A stretch of DNA of 15,052 nucleotides from the NCBI GenBank assembly GCA_964541215.1, contig CAZIPP010000027.1, forward strand, positions 1 to 15,052, read 5' to 3'. The stretch is from SIG469 sp964541215. Its GTDB lineage: Bacteria; Bacillota; Clostridia; Oscillospirales; Oscillospiraceae. The translations under genes were made by a program, and so were the position numbers. Below the pieces are notes generated by a model. That model searched no databases, was not told the origin of the DNA, and saw nothing but the letters and a program-made list of their open reading frames with translations. Below, piece by piece: positions 1 through 6,205 of the stretch (positions are counted from its first letter, which is position 1; every line of letters begins with the position of its first letter).

Positions 1-130
1 CCCTTTCTTCACATTGTTTTTTGTGCAATTTCCCTTTCTGAATTTTATGTGAAGACAAGCGGATTTATTAAATTTTTATACAAAACCGCCTCCATCACCA
101 TTGAGTACAATGTCATTATGATAAGAGAAA
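1..130. other. Left-edge intergenic DNA, no gene seen
   Basis: AT-rich sequence with no open reading frame that has a convincing ribosome site on either strand. An 8-bp inverted repeat (CTTCACAT at 7-14, ATGTGAAG at 47-54) could fold into a loose hairpin but has no T-tract. The neighbouring gene to the left is outside the window, so a promoter or terminator for it cannot be judged. Confidence 0.4.
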
Positions 131-244
131 GCTGTCATTTTGAACCGAGTGTAAGCGAGGGAGAATGAAGTTTGGCTTTGCCAAACTTATCCCACTTCTT
201 AAGAGGGGGATTTCTCCGCCGCAAGCGGCGTTCGAAATGACAGC
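131..244. repeat. Dispersed inverted-repeat element, copy A (114 bp)
   Basis: The ends are imperfect terminal inverted repeats: GCTGTCATTTTGAA at 131-144 and TTCGAAATGACAGC at 231-244 match at 13 of 14 positions. Inside are two perfect small hairpins: AAGTTTGGC/GCCAAACTT (168-176 with 180-188) and CGCCGC/GCGGCG (217-222 with 225-230). The same ends occur at 8845-8954 and 13250-13298 in this window. The middle part (around CTTAAGA...GGGGA...CTCCGCC) resembles copy B. No coding capacity is seen, so it is a non-autonomous, MITE- or REP-like repeat. It sits downstream of clpC. Confidence 0.85.
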
Positions 245-252
245 TGAATTTT

Positions 253-283
253 AAGCACCGGGAGAATCTCTCTCCCGGTGCTT
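253..283 (-). terminator. Terminator-like hairpin after clpC
   Basis: A perfect 13-bp stem (253-265 with 271-283, core AAGCACCGGGAGA) with a 5-nt loop lies 15 bp beyond the clpC stop codon. On the minus strand it is followed by TAAAATT rather than a clean T-run, so termination may be partial or helped by the adjacent inverted-repeat element. Confidence 0.65.
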
Positions 284-298
284 ATCAGTTATTCACTA

Positions 299-2755
299 TT
301 ACTTATTGGTTTTAAGATTAATGGAATCGTCCTCCACATCCGCGGTGACGGTATCGCCTTTTTTGACGTTTCCGGCAAGCATCAGCTCTGCCAGCCGGTC
401 TTCCAGTTCTGTCTGGATGGTACGTTTCAGAGGACGGGCACCGTAAACCGGGTCAAATCCCTTTTCAGTGAGCTTATCCAGAGCGGCTTCTGTGACCTCA
501 ATGGTTATCTCCATATCTTTCAGCCTTTCGTTGACATTTCTGATGAGGTTAGCCGCGATCTGTCTGATCTCATCCTTATTGAGCTGGCTGAATACGATCA
601 TCTCGTCCAGTCGATTGAGGAACTCCGGACGGAAAGCCTTTTTAAGCTCTGCCATAACGTCCTGGCGGATCTCTTCGGGGCTTCTTTCGCCGTTGTCTTC
701 GTTGTCTCCGAAGCCCAGCTTCTTGCGTTTTTCTGTTATCTTCTGGGCTCCAAGGTTGGAGGTCATTACCACGATGGCATTTTTGAAGTCCACCGTTCTG
801 CCCTGAGCGTCTGTCAGGCGACCGTCTTCAAGTATCTGGAGCATGATGTTGAACACATCTTCGTGAGCCTTTTCTATCTCATCGAACAGGATAACGCAAT
901 AGGGTTTGCGCCTTACCTTCTCGGTGAGCTGTCCGCCTTCGTCATAGCCCACATATCCGGGAGGTGAACCGATAAGCTTGGAGACTGAGTGTTTTTCCAT
1001 ATACTCGGACATATCCACTCTTATCATGGCGTTTTCATCACCGAACATGGTCTCAGCCAAAGCCTTGCACAGCTCGGTTTTGCCCACGCCGGTGGGTCCA
1101 AGGAAGATGAAGGAGCCGATGGGGCGTTTGGGGTCTTTCAGACCCGTTCTGCCGCGGCGGATGGCTCTTGCTACGGCAGATACCGCGTCGTTCTGACCTA
1201 TCATGCGCTGATGGAGCGTTTCTTCCAGTTTCAGCAGGCGCTGACCTTCATCCTCGGTCAGCTGAGTTACGGGAACTCCTGTCCAGATGGACACTACGGA
1301 AGCAATGTCCTGCTCTCCCACAGCGCCGTTGACGCTGTTGCTGTCGTTCCACCGGCTGCGGCGTGACTCCAGCTCTTCCCTGACCTGAGTCTCCTCGTCA
1401 CGGATCTTTGCAGCCTGTTCAAAATTCTGAGCAGAAATAGCTTCTTCTTTGCTGACCGCCAGCTTTTCCGCCCTGTCTTCAAGTTCCTTCAAATCGGGAG
1501 GCGCTGTCAGGTTGTTCATGCGAACTCTGGAAGCCGCTTCGTCGATAAGGTCGATAGCTTTATCGGGAAGGTATCTGTCGGTGATATAGCGTTTTGACAT
1601 GTTTACCGCCGCTAAAATCGCTTCATCTGTTATCTTCAGTTTGTGGTGTGCTTCGTATTTATCCCGCAGCCCCCTGAGTATCTCGATGGCTTCTTCCGGT
1701 GTTGGCTCGCCAACGGTAACAGGCTGGAATCTGCGTTCAAGAGCCGCGTCTTTTTCGATGTATTTGCGGTATTCGTTCAGTGTTGTCGCACCCACTACCC
1801 GCAGTTCTCCTCTGCCGAGGGCAGGTTTGATTATATTCGCGGCATCGATGGCGCCTTCGGCGCTGCCTGCACCTACGATGGTATGCAGCTCGTCGATGAA
1901 CAATATAACGTTCTGGGCTTTTTTTGCTTCGTCGATGACTTCCTTGATGCGTTCTTCAAACTCGCCGCGATATTTTGTACCCGCAACCATTGCGGAAAGG
2001 TCAAGGGACACGATGCGCTTATCTCTCAAGGTCTCAGGCACATCTCCTGACGCGATTTTTTGAGCCAGTCCTTCGGCAACAGCGGTTTTGCCAACACCGG
2101 GTTCACCGATAAGAACGGGGTTATTCTTTGTTCTGCGGCTAAGTATCTGGATAACTCGCTGTATTTCGTCTATTCTTCCAATGACCGGATCCAGCCTGCC
2201 GCATCTGGCTTCTTCGGTAAGGTCGGTGGAATACTGATCCAGAGTCTTGGTGCTTTCGGTGCTTTTGCTTTTCTGTTTCTGATTTGTGCCGCCAGACGAG
2301 CTGACGGCAGACACTCCGCCAAGAAGATTGATGATATCGCTGAACATCTGGTTGATGTTTACGCCAAGTGAGGTTATCAGCTTTGCGGCAATGCAGTCGC
2401 TTTCTCTGAGGATACCCATGAGCAGATGTTCAGTGCCAACGTAATTGTGACCAAATCTGTTGGCTTCTGCCACTGCCAGCTCGATGATATGTTTTGACCG
2501 CGGGGTCAGTCCCTGAGCGGGAGCCGCGCCGGATTCCCCTACCCCAACAGATCTGACGATCGCTTCCTTAATTTTGTCCGCGTCGATGCCGTTGCTTGCA
2601 AGCACTTTACCGGCAACGCCTTCCTTTTCTCTGGCAAGCCCAAGGAGCAGATGCTCACTGCCGACATAGCCGTGACCAAGCTCGGTGGCTGCTTCCTGAG
2701 CCAGTGAGAAGACCTCCTGTGCTCTTTCGGTAAAACGGTTTTCGTTATAGAACAT
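299..2755 (-). CDS. clpC: ATP-dependent Clp protease ATPase subunit ClpC
   Basis: HSP100/AAA+ unfoldase of 818 residues that feeds substrates, including arginine-phosphorylated proteins, to ClpP in the cytoplasm. Visible in order are two Clp-N repeats (about 1-145), AAA-1 with Walker A GEPGVGKT (about 217-224) and Walker B VILFIDE (about 283-289), a coiled UVR/M domain (about 413-475) that in ClpC binds adaptors such as MecA or McsB, and AAA-2 with Walker A GPTGVGKT (about 553-560) and Walker B VILFDE. The ATG at 2755 is chosen over GTG at 2761: the AAAGGAG site (2764-2770) is 8 nt from the ATG but only 2 nt from the GTG. It is the last gene of the ctsR operon, 21 bp after mcsB. The radA and disA genes that follow clpC in Bacillus are absent here. 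Confidence 0.98.
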   Translation of the reverse strand: MFYNENRFTERAQEVFSLAQEAATELGHGYVGSEHLLLGLAREKEGVAGKVLASNGIDADKIKEAIVRSVGVGESGAAPAQGLTPRSKHIIELAVAEANRFGHNYVGTEHLLMGILRESDCIAAKLITSLGVNINQMFSDIINLLGGVSAVSSSGGTNQKQKSKSTESTKTLDQYSTDLTEEARCGRLDPVIGRIDEIQRVIQILSRRTKNNPVLIGEPGVGKTAVAEGLAQKIASGDVPETLRDKRIVSLDLSAMVAGTKYRGEFEERIKEVIDEAKKAQNVILFIDELHTIVGAGSAEGAIDAANIIKPALGRGELRVVGATTLNEYRKYIEKDAALERRFQPVTVGEPTPEEAIEILRGLRDKYEAHHKLKITDEAILAAVNMSKRYITDRYLPDKAIDLIDEAASRVRMNNLTAPPDLKELEDRAEKLAVSKEEAISAQNFEQAAKIRDEETQVREELESRRSRWNDSNSVNGAVGEQDIASVVSIWTGVPVTQLTEDEGQRLLKLEETLHQRMIGQNDAVSAVARAIRRGRTGLKDPKRPIGSFIFLGPTGVGKTELCKALAETMFGDENAMIRVDMSEYMEKHSVSKLIGSPPGYVGYDEGGQLTEKVRRKPYCVILFDEIEKAHEDVFNIMLQILEDGRLTDAQGRTVDFKNAIVVMTSNLGAQKITEKRKKLGFGDNEDNGERSPEEIRQDVMAELKKAFRPEFLNRLDEMIVFSQLNKDEIRQIAANLIRNVNERLKDMEITIEVTEAALDKLTEKGFDPVYGARPLKRTIQTELEDRLAELMLAGNVKKGDTVTADVEDDSINLKTNK

Positions 2756-2776
2756 ATGCACAACTCCTTTCGAGTT

Positions 2777-3808
2777 TTAATCTGTAAATACCGGCGACAC
2801 AGCCTGTCGCATCAGCTCTGCACGTTTTTTATCCCGCTGAGCGGGAGTTGCGGCACCTTCGATGAGTTCCGTTATGGATGCCGGACCGGTTTCCCACTGC
2901 AATCGGTTTATCTTCTCAATAGTTATACCCTTCAAAAGTCCCATCGATACACCAAGCCGCATATCAGACAGCAGCTTCTGGACTTCATCGGATGTCATAA
3001 GTCTGGCTGATGCCAGCGTTCCGGCTGCTCTCCACACCTTATCCTCAAGTGATGTGGGGTTTTCGGAGCTCATATTTATTCGTGCCGCGCGTTCCTGGGC
3101 GATGATGTTTTTCACCGCTTCACTGAGCCTTGCCACTGTCTCGGCTTCCGTCATGCCGAGGGTAAGCTGATTTGAAAACTGATACATGGCTCCGATGGCT
3201 TTGGTGCCCTCACCGTAAAGCCCTCTGACCGCAAAGCCCAGCTTTTCGGCAGAGCTGATAATGGCACGTATGGCTCCCGTTTCAGTAAGTGCAGGTAAAT
3301 GAAGCATTACACCTGCGCGGAGTCCTGTTCCAAGGTTTGTTGGGCACGAGGTGAGATAGCCTTTTTTGTTGTCGAAGGCAATATTCTCCCCTTCTTCAAG
3401 CAGCTTGTCGATGGCTTCGGCACGAGCCGCGCAGTCATCAAGGCAGAATCCACTGCCCATTATCTGGATGCGCAGATGATCTTCCTCGTTTATCATAACG
3501 CTTACGCTGTCATCCCTTGACAGAATCACGCCACGGGGTCTGTTGGCTGACGCCATTTCCCGGGAAATAAGGTGACGCTCTGCCAGCGATTCCGCTTCGT
3601 TTTTATTGCTCATGTCCACAAGGCGAAACTCTATACCGCCAGCGCTGCCAAGCATTTTTTCCGATACCTTGTCCAGCACTGTCTGTGCCTGCCGGTCGGT
3701 CATCCTGTTGGGAAAGGGCAGATCGTTGAAGTTCCTTGCAAGACGTACTCTGGTGGAAACGGCGATATCGCTGTCTGTTCCTGCCAGTTCATACCATTTT
3801 GTTATCAT
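2777..3808 (-). CDS. mcsB: Protein-arginine kinase McsB
   Basis: Phosphorylates arginine side chains on CtsR and on misfolded proteins, marking them for ClpCP. The 343-residue protein has the phosphagen-kinase fold without the N-terminal domain of metazoan kinases. Visible motifs are STRVRLARN (18-26, nucleotide binding), NEEDH (107-111, catalytic acidic loop), CPTNLGTG (155-162, active-site cysteine loop), GLYGEGT (about 196-202) and RDKKRA (325-330), which fits the RDxxRA phospho-arginine pocket known from McsB. All key motifs are intact, so an active kinase is expected. The ATG directly abuts the mcsA stop (TAAATG), and its ribosome site GGAGGGAG lies inside the end of mcsA, suggesting translational coupling. 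Confidence 0.97.
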   Translation of the reverse strand: MITKWYELAGTDSDIAVSTRVRLARNFNDLPFPNRMTDRQAQTVLDKVSEKMLGSAGGIEFRLVDMSNKNEAESLAERHLISREMASANRPRGVILSRDDSVSVMINEEDHLRIQIMGSGFCLDDCAARAEAIDKLLEEGENIAFDNKKGYLTSCPTNLGTGLRAGVMLHLPALTETGAIRAIISSAEKLGFAVRGLYGEGTKAIGAMYQFSNQLTLGMTEAETVARLSEAVKNIIAQERAARINMSSENPTSLEDKVWRAAGTLASARLMTSDEVQKLLSDMRLGVSMGLLKGITIEKINRLQWETGPASITELIEGAATPAQRDKKRAELMRQAVSPVFTD

Positions 3809-4159
3809 TTACTCTCCCTCCAGTTCTCTGATTTTATCTCTCAGCTCGGCAGCTTTAAGATATTCTTCCGCTTCAACGGCATCTTTCAGCTCCTGTCTGA
3901 GCTGGGTTATCTCACGGTCAAGCTTCTGCTCGGGTGTTCCGCCGCCGGGGATACGTCCCTGATGAGAAACGTTTCCGTGTATCTTTCTGATGTACGGGTC
4001 AAGGATATCGGAAAACACCTCGTAGCATTTTGCGCACCCGGCTTTGCCGGTTTTCTGTATGTCATTTGCCGCGGCTCCGCAGAGAGGACACTTCTTACGT
4101 TCCACAGGTTTCTGCTCTGTATACCACAGCACCGAAGGCGATGAAAAATTGAAGTACAT
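3809..4159 (-). CDS. mcsA: McsA-type zinc-finger/UVR activator of McsB, short form
   Basis: McsA binds and activates the arginine kinase McsB and takes part in CtsR control. The 116-residue protein has one four-cysteine zinc site, CPLC (24-27) and CAKC (42-45), the family block YIRKIHGNVSHQGRIP, and a C-terminal UVR coiled coil (about 77-116). Bacillus McsA is about 185 residues with two such zinc modules, and the N-terminal module is missing here. This is not a start-site error: a TAA codon lies in frame immediately before the ATG, and only 32 bp separate the gene from ctsR. The ribosome site (AAGAGTG region) is modest. Position between ctsR and mcsB supports the call. Confidence 0.9.
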   Translation of the reverse strand: MYFNFSSPSVLWYTEQKPVERKKCPLCGAAANDIQKTGKAGCAKCYEVFSDILDPYIRKIHGNVSHQGRIPGGGTPEQKLDREITQLRQELKDAVEAEEYLKAAELRDKIRELEGE

Positions 4160-4191
4160 TTATATCACTCTTTTCTGAAAAGTTTTATTCG

Positions 4192-4641
4192 TTATTTAAT
4201 AGAATTTACAAGTATCTGTTTTAGTATGCCTGCCCGGATGTAAGGTCTGTCCTCCGGCGCAGCTGCTTTTAAAGCAGTTTCACCAATGGCCGCAACGGCA
4301 GCCGAAGCAGTATCGCGGCTCAGAACCTCTGCCGACAGAAGGTTGCTCAGGATCGCCTGGGCAGAACGCATATCGATACTGCCGCCAATGGAATTAACCG
4401 TATGCATCAAAAGGCTCCTTCTGTCTGTCGTGACACGACTTATCCTTATATAACCACCGCCGCCGCGTCGGCTTTCAACAATAAATCCGTGTTCCGGAGA
4501 AAAACGGGTGGATATAACATAGTTTATCTGGCTTGGTACGCAGCCGAATCTGTCTGCCAGTTCTCTGCGCTGAAGCTCGATCTCTCCTTCGGCGCTCATT
4601 TCGTCCATTATGAAACTCGCTATCAAATCCGCAATACCCAT
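4192..4641 (-). CDS. ctsR: Transcriptional repressor CtsR
   Basis: Class III stress-gene repressor that binds tandem GTCAAA heptads and is released by heat or McsB action. At 149 residues it is the usual length. The N-terminal winged helix-turn-helix has the hallmark glycine-rich wing SRRGGGGYIRI (57-67), the heat-sensing tip that contacts DNA, and the arginine there is the known McsB phosphorylation site region. The C-terminal half is the helical dimerisation part. It is the first gene of the ctsR-mcsA-mcsB-clpC operon. The AAAGG ribosome site lies about 12 nt before the ATG. Four CtsR heptads lie directly in its leader, so autoregulation is expected. Confidence 0.97.
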   Translation of the reverse strand: MGIADLIASFIMDEMSAEGEIELQRRELADRFGCVPSQINYVISTRFSPEHGFIVESRRGGGGYIRISRVTTDRRSLLMHTVNSIGGSIDMRSAQAILSNLLSAEVLSRDTASAAVAAIGETALKAAAPEDRPYIRAGILKQILVNSIK

Positions 4642-4660
4642 ATTTATATCAGCCTTTCTT

Positions 4661-4695
4661 ATTGACTTTATTTGACTTTTTGACTTTCTCTGACT
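4661..4695 (-). promoter_or_regulatory. Two tandem CtsR operators in the ctsR leader
   Basis: On the minus strand there are two operators of form RGTCAAA-N3-RGTCAAA. One is 4661-4677 (heptads 4661-4667 and 4671-4677, AGTCAAA/AGTCAAT). The other is 4679-4695 (heptads 4679-4685 and 4689-4695, AGTCAGA/AGTCAAA). Each has one mismatch to the family consensus. They begin a few bases past the predicted transcription start, where a bound repressor would block initiation or clearance. Confidence 0.88.
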
Positions 4696-4706
4696 TTTGT
4701 GATCTC

Positions 4707-4735
4707 AGTATACCATTAGCACTCTCGGTTGTCAA
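4707..4735 (-). promoter_or_regulatory. Sigma-A promoter of the ctsR operon
   Basis: On the minus strand a perfect -35 TTGACA (4730-4735) and a -10 TATACT (4707-4712) are separated by 17 bp. Transcription would start near 4700, about 60 nt before the ctsR ATG. The promoter overlaps the CIRCE inverted repeat and lies between CtsR operators on both sides. Confidence 0.88.
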
Positions 4736-4742
4736 GTGCTAA
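4716..4742. promoter_or_regulatory. CIRCE element (HrcA operator)
   Basis: The sequence TTAGCACTC-N9-AAGTGCTAA matches the HrcA operator consensus TTAGCACTC-N9-GAGTGCTAA with a single mismatch (A for G at 4734) and the exact 9-bp spacer. It covers the -35 and most of the spacer of the ctsR promoter, so HrcA binding should exclude RNA polymerase. The hrcA gene is not in this window. Confidence 0.92.
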
Positions 4743-4743
4743 T

Positions 4744-4760
4744 TTTGACTTTCTCTGACT
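4744..4760 (-). promoter_or_regulatory. Third CtsR operator, upstream of the promoter
   Basis: Minus-strand heptads AGTCAGA (4754-4760) and AGTCAAA (4744-4750) with a 3-bp spacer form a third operator directly upstream of the -35. The surrounding 22 bp (4743-4764) are identical to 4678-4699, so this site and the second downstream operator are exact copies. Confidence 0.82.
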
Positions 4761-4873
4761 TTTGCTTTTTCCGCATTAAATATGACCACGGTTAGCACAA
4801 AGCAACCGAAAAAGTTAGCAAAAGATAACCATTTGGCGAAATATGTTTTTTTATGTAAGTCAAAAAATTCTTA

Positions 4874-4901
4874 TTGCTTTTTAAAAAAATAGTGCTATAA
4901 T
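4874..4901 (+). promoter_or_regulatory. Ferredoxin promoter
   Basis: An extended -10, TGC-TATAAT (hexamer 4896-4901), lies 16 bp after a weaker -35, TTGCTT (4874-4879). Transcription would start near 4908, leaving a leader of about 55 nt. The consensus extended -10 suggests strong constitutive expression. Confidence 0.72.
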
Positions 4902-4963
4902 GGCATCGAAAGTGACTGTTAACTTTCAGCATTGTCATATAAATTATTCGGAGGTTACATACA

Positions 4964-5134
4964 ATGGCACATTTCATTAACGACGATTGCATCAGCTGCG
5001 GTTCCTGCGCTTCCGTATGTCCCCTGGGCATCATCGAAGCTGGCGACAGCAAGTACGTTATCGACGCCGAGCAGTGCGTTGACTGCGGCACCTGCGCCGA
5101 CACTTGCCCCATGGGCGCCATCGCTCAGAACTAA
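4964..5134 (+). CDS. 2[4Fe-4S] clostridial-type ferredoxin
   Basis: Small soluble electron carrier of 56 residues, about the usual length of clostridial ferredoxins. It has two cysteine clusters of form CxxCxxCxxxCP at C9, C12, C15, C19-P20 and C38, C41, C44, C48-P49, enough to bind two [4Fe-4S] clusters. Such ferredoxins link pyruvate:ferredoxin oxidoreductase, hydrogenases and Rnf-type enzymes in anaerobes. The exact partner cannot be told from this window. The ribosome site CGGAGG (4949-4954) is 9 nt before the ATG. The gene stands alone, with its own promoter upstream and hairpins downstream, divergent from ctsR. The acidic, cysteine-rich sequence and both intact clusters make the call secure. 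Confidence 0.97.
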   Translation: MAHFINDDCISCGSCASVCPLGIIEAGDSKYVIDAEQCVDCGTCADTCPMGAIAQN

Positions 5135-5152
5135 TCACAGATCATATAAGTT

Positions 5153-5197
5153 CTATTGACATTTACCCGGATATTCAATTAGAATATCCGGGTAAAT
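5153..5197 (+). repeat. 45-bp palindrome-bearing direct repeat, copy 1
   Basis: Identical over 45 bp to 5414-5458. It contains a perfect 16-bp inverted repeat (5161-5176 with 5182-5197, loop AATTA) and, on the plus strand, a promoter-like TTGACA (5156-5161)-N18-TAGAAT (5180-5185) whose -10 lies in the palindrome. It begins 19 bp after the ferredoxin stop. It could be a terminator hairpin, an operator over a promoter, or an end of an inserted segment. Confidence 0.85.
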
Positions 5198-5200
5198 TCT

Positions 5201-5237
5201 CGCTTTCAAACAATAAATTGTTTAAAAGCGCTTTTTT
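5201..5237 (+). terminator. Rho-independent terminator downstream of the ferredoxin
   Basis: CGCTTT-c-AAACAAT pairs with ATTGTTT-a-AAAGCG (5201-5214 with 5217-5230, one mismatch, 2-nt formal loop), followed by a run of six T at 5232-5237. It would end ferredoxin transcripts, or RNA started at the promoter-like sequence in the preceding 45-bp repeat. Confidence 0.75.
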
Positions 5238-5413
5238 CGGTCTTCTGCATCGCACTTCAAAAGAAAGCACGCTTTCTTTTTTGCACGTTTGAAGACCGCA
5301 AGGAGATATTTCCGACATACATGCTGCCGGAAATATCAAATCAGAATTTCTTTGCTGCTTATGCAGCAAACTCTGCGAGGCTTCAAATCTGTATATCTCT
5401 CAAATCTCAGATG
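5238..5413. other. Gene-free, hairpin-rich segment between the 45-bp repeats
   Basis: No credible reading frame. Three further inverted repeats follow one another. The first pairs CGGTCTTC (5238-5245) with GAAGACCG (5291-5298) around an inner AAAAGAAAGC/GCTTTCTTTT (5259-5268 with 5271-5280). The second is GATATTTCCG/CGGAAATATC (5305-5314 with 5328-5337). The third is TTTGCTGC/GCAGCAAA (5351-5358 with 5363-5370). The density of perfect stems suggests a structured RNA or a non-coding mobile segment. I recognise no known RNA family. Confidence 0.5.
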
Positions 5414-5458
5414 CTATTGACATTTACCCGGATATTCAATTAGAATATCCGGGTAAAT
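5414..5458 (+). repeat. 45-bp palindrome-bearing direct repeat, copy 2 (possible promoter for the methyltransferase gene)
   Basis: Exact copy of 5153-5197, 261 bp downstream. The embedded TTGACA (5417-5422)-N18-TAGAAT (5441-5446) would start transcription near 5453, about 34 nt before the next ATG at 5487. The perfect palindrome over the spacer and -10 could then be an operator. No other promoter for the methyltransferase-rsmI pair is evident. Confidence 0.8.
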
Positions 5459-5486
5459 GCTTTAATGTTGGGAAACGTTTTATATT

Positions 5487-6203
5487 ATGGAATACTCCGA
5501 ATTTATACCAAATTCAGGGTACAGGCTGATACAGGACGATGTACATTTTCGTCTTGGAACGGACAGCATCCTGCTGGCAGCCTTTGCCTCTTATAAAAAG
5601 AACCTGCGGATCTGCGACCTTGGCTGCGGTGGCGGCGCGCTGATGATACTGGCTGCGGGTCATGCTCCCACTGCCCGGATAGACGGCTTGGAGATACTGC
5701 CTTCTGCCGTTGAACTTGCGCAAAGGAATATCACTCTGAACGGTCTGGATGACCGTCTGACAGCTGTTGTCGGAGATATCCGCAAGGTAAAGAACTCCCT
5801 TTCCCCCAACAGCTATGACCTTGTAATCTCCAACCCTCCGTATTTCGCTTCAGGTCCCCTTTCCTCATCCGCAGAAATGGTCTCTGCCCGAAGCGAAGAC
5901 ACCTGCACCTTGAAAGACCTGTGCGCCACCGCTTCACTTTTGCTGAAAAGCGGAGGGAAATTTGCTGTTGTTTATCGCTGCGAGAGGTTGGCTGAGCTAA
6001 TTTGTCAAATGAAAAGCGTCAATCTCGAACCCAAGCGTCTGCGCTTTGTTTCCTACACCGCCGGGAAGGCTCCTAAAGTGTTTCTTATGGAAGCAATGCT
6101 GGACGCAAAGCCCGGCTTAACTGTGGAGCCTCCGCTGTTTATCAAAAAAGATAACGGCGAAACCTCTGACGAGGTCAAAAAAATCTATGGAATGGAAAAT
6201 TGA
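5487..6203 (+). CDS. TrmN6/YabB-family SAM-dependent methyltransferase
   Basis: Class I Rossmann methyltransferase of 238 residues. It resembles YabB and YfiC (TrmN6), which methylate N6 of adenine 37 in tRNA-Val; the exact tRNA target is not shown here. Seen are the family N-terminus (GYRLIQDDVHFRLGTDSILLA in outline, 11-31), SAM motif I DLGCGGG (44-50), an acidic residue at the end of strand 2 (DGLEI, 66-70), and the adenine/amino methyltransferase motif NPPY (116-119). The gene immediately before rsmI is yabB-like in Firmicutes, supporting the assignment; the GIY-YIG gene yazA found between them in Bacillus is absent. The ribosome site is weak (GGGAAA about 11 nt upstream). The stop lies 2 bp before the rsmI ATG, so the two are one operon. 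Confidence 0.88.
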   Translation: MEYSEFIPNSGYRLIQDDVHFRLGTDSILLAAFASYKKNLRICDLGCGGGALMILAAGHAPTARIDGLEILPSAVELAQRNITLNGLDDRLTAVVGDIRKVKNSLSPNSYDLVISNPPYFASGPLSSSAEMVSARSEDTCTLKDLCATASLLLKSGGKFAVVYRCERLAELICQMKSVNLEPKRLRFVSYTAGKAPKVFLMEAMLDAKPGLTVEPPLFIKKDNGETSDEVKKIYGMEN

Positions 6204-6205
6204 GT

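Noticed and set aside
278..967. 229-codon plus-strand frame opposite the clpC 3' end
   Set aside because: Antisense to the conserved AAA-2 and C-terminal region of ClpC, begins inside the terminator hairpin, and has no recognisable domain.
3572..4144. 190-codon plus-strand frame across mcsB and mcsA
   Set aside because: Covers the opposite strand of two well-supported genes and their junction; no ribosome site or family features.
4792..4798. Second TTAGCAC half-site near the ferredoxin, considered as another CIRCE
   Set aside because: No matching inverted half follows at 9 bp, so it does not make an HrcA operator.
5175..5369. 64-codon minus-strand frame between the ferredoxin and the methyltransferase
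   Set aside because: It runs through four inverted repeats, so its residues are dictated by the hairpins; no ribosome site. The non-coding reading is better.
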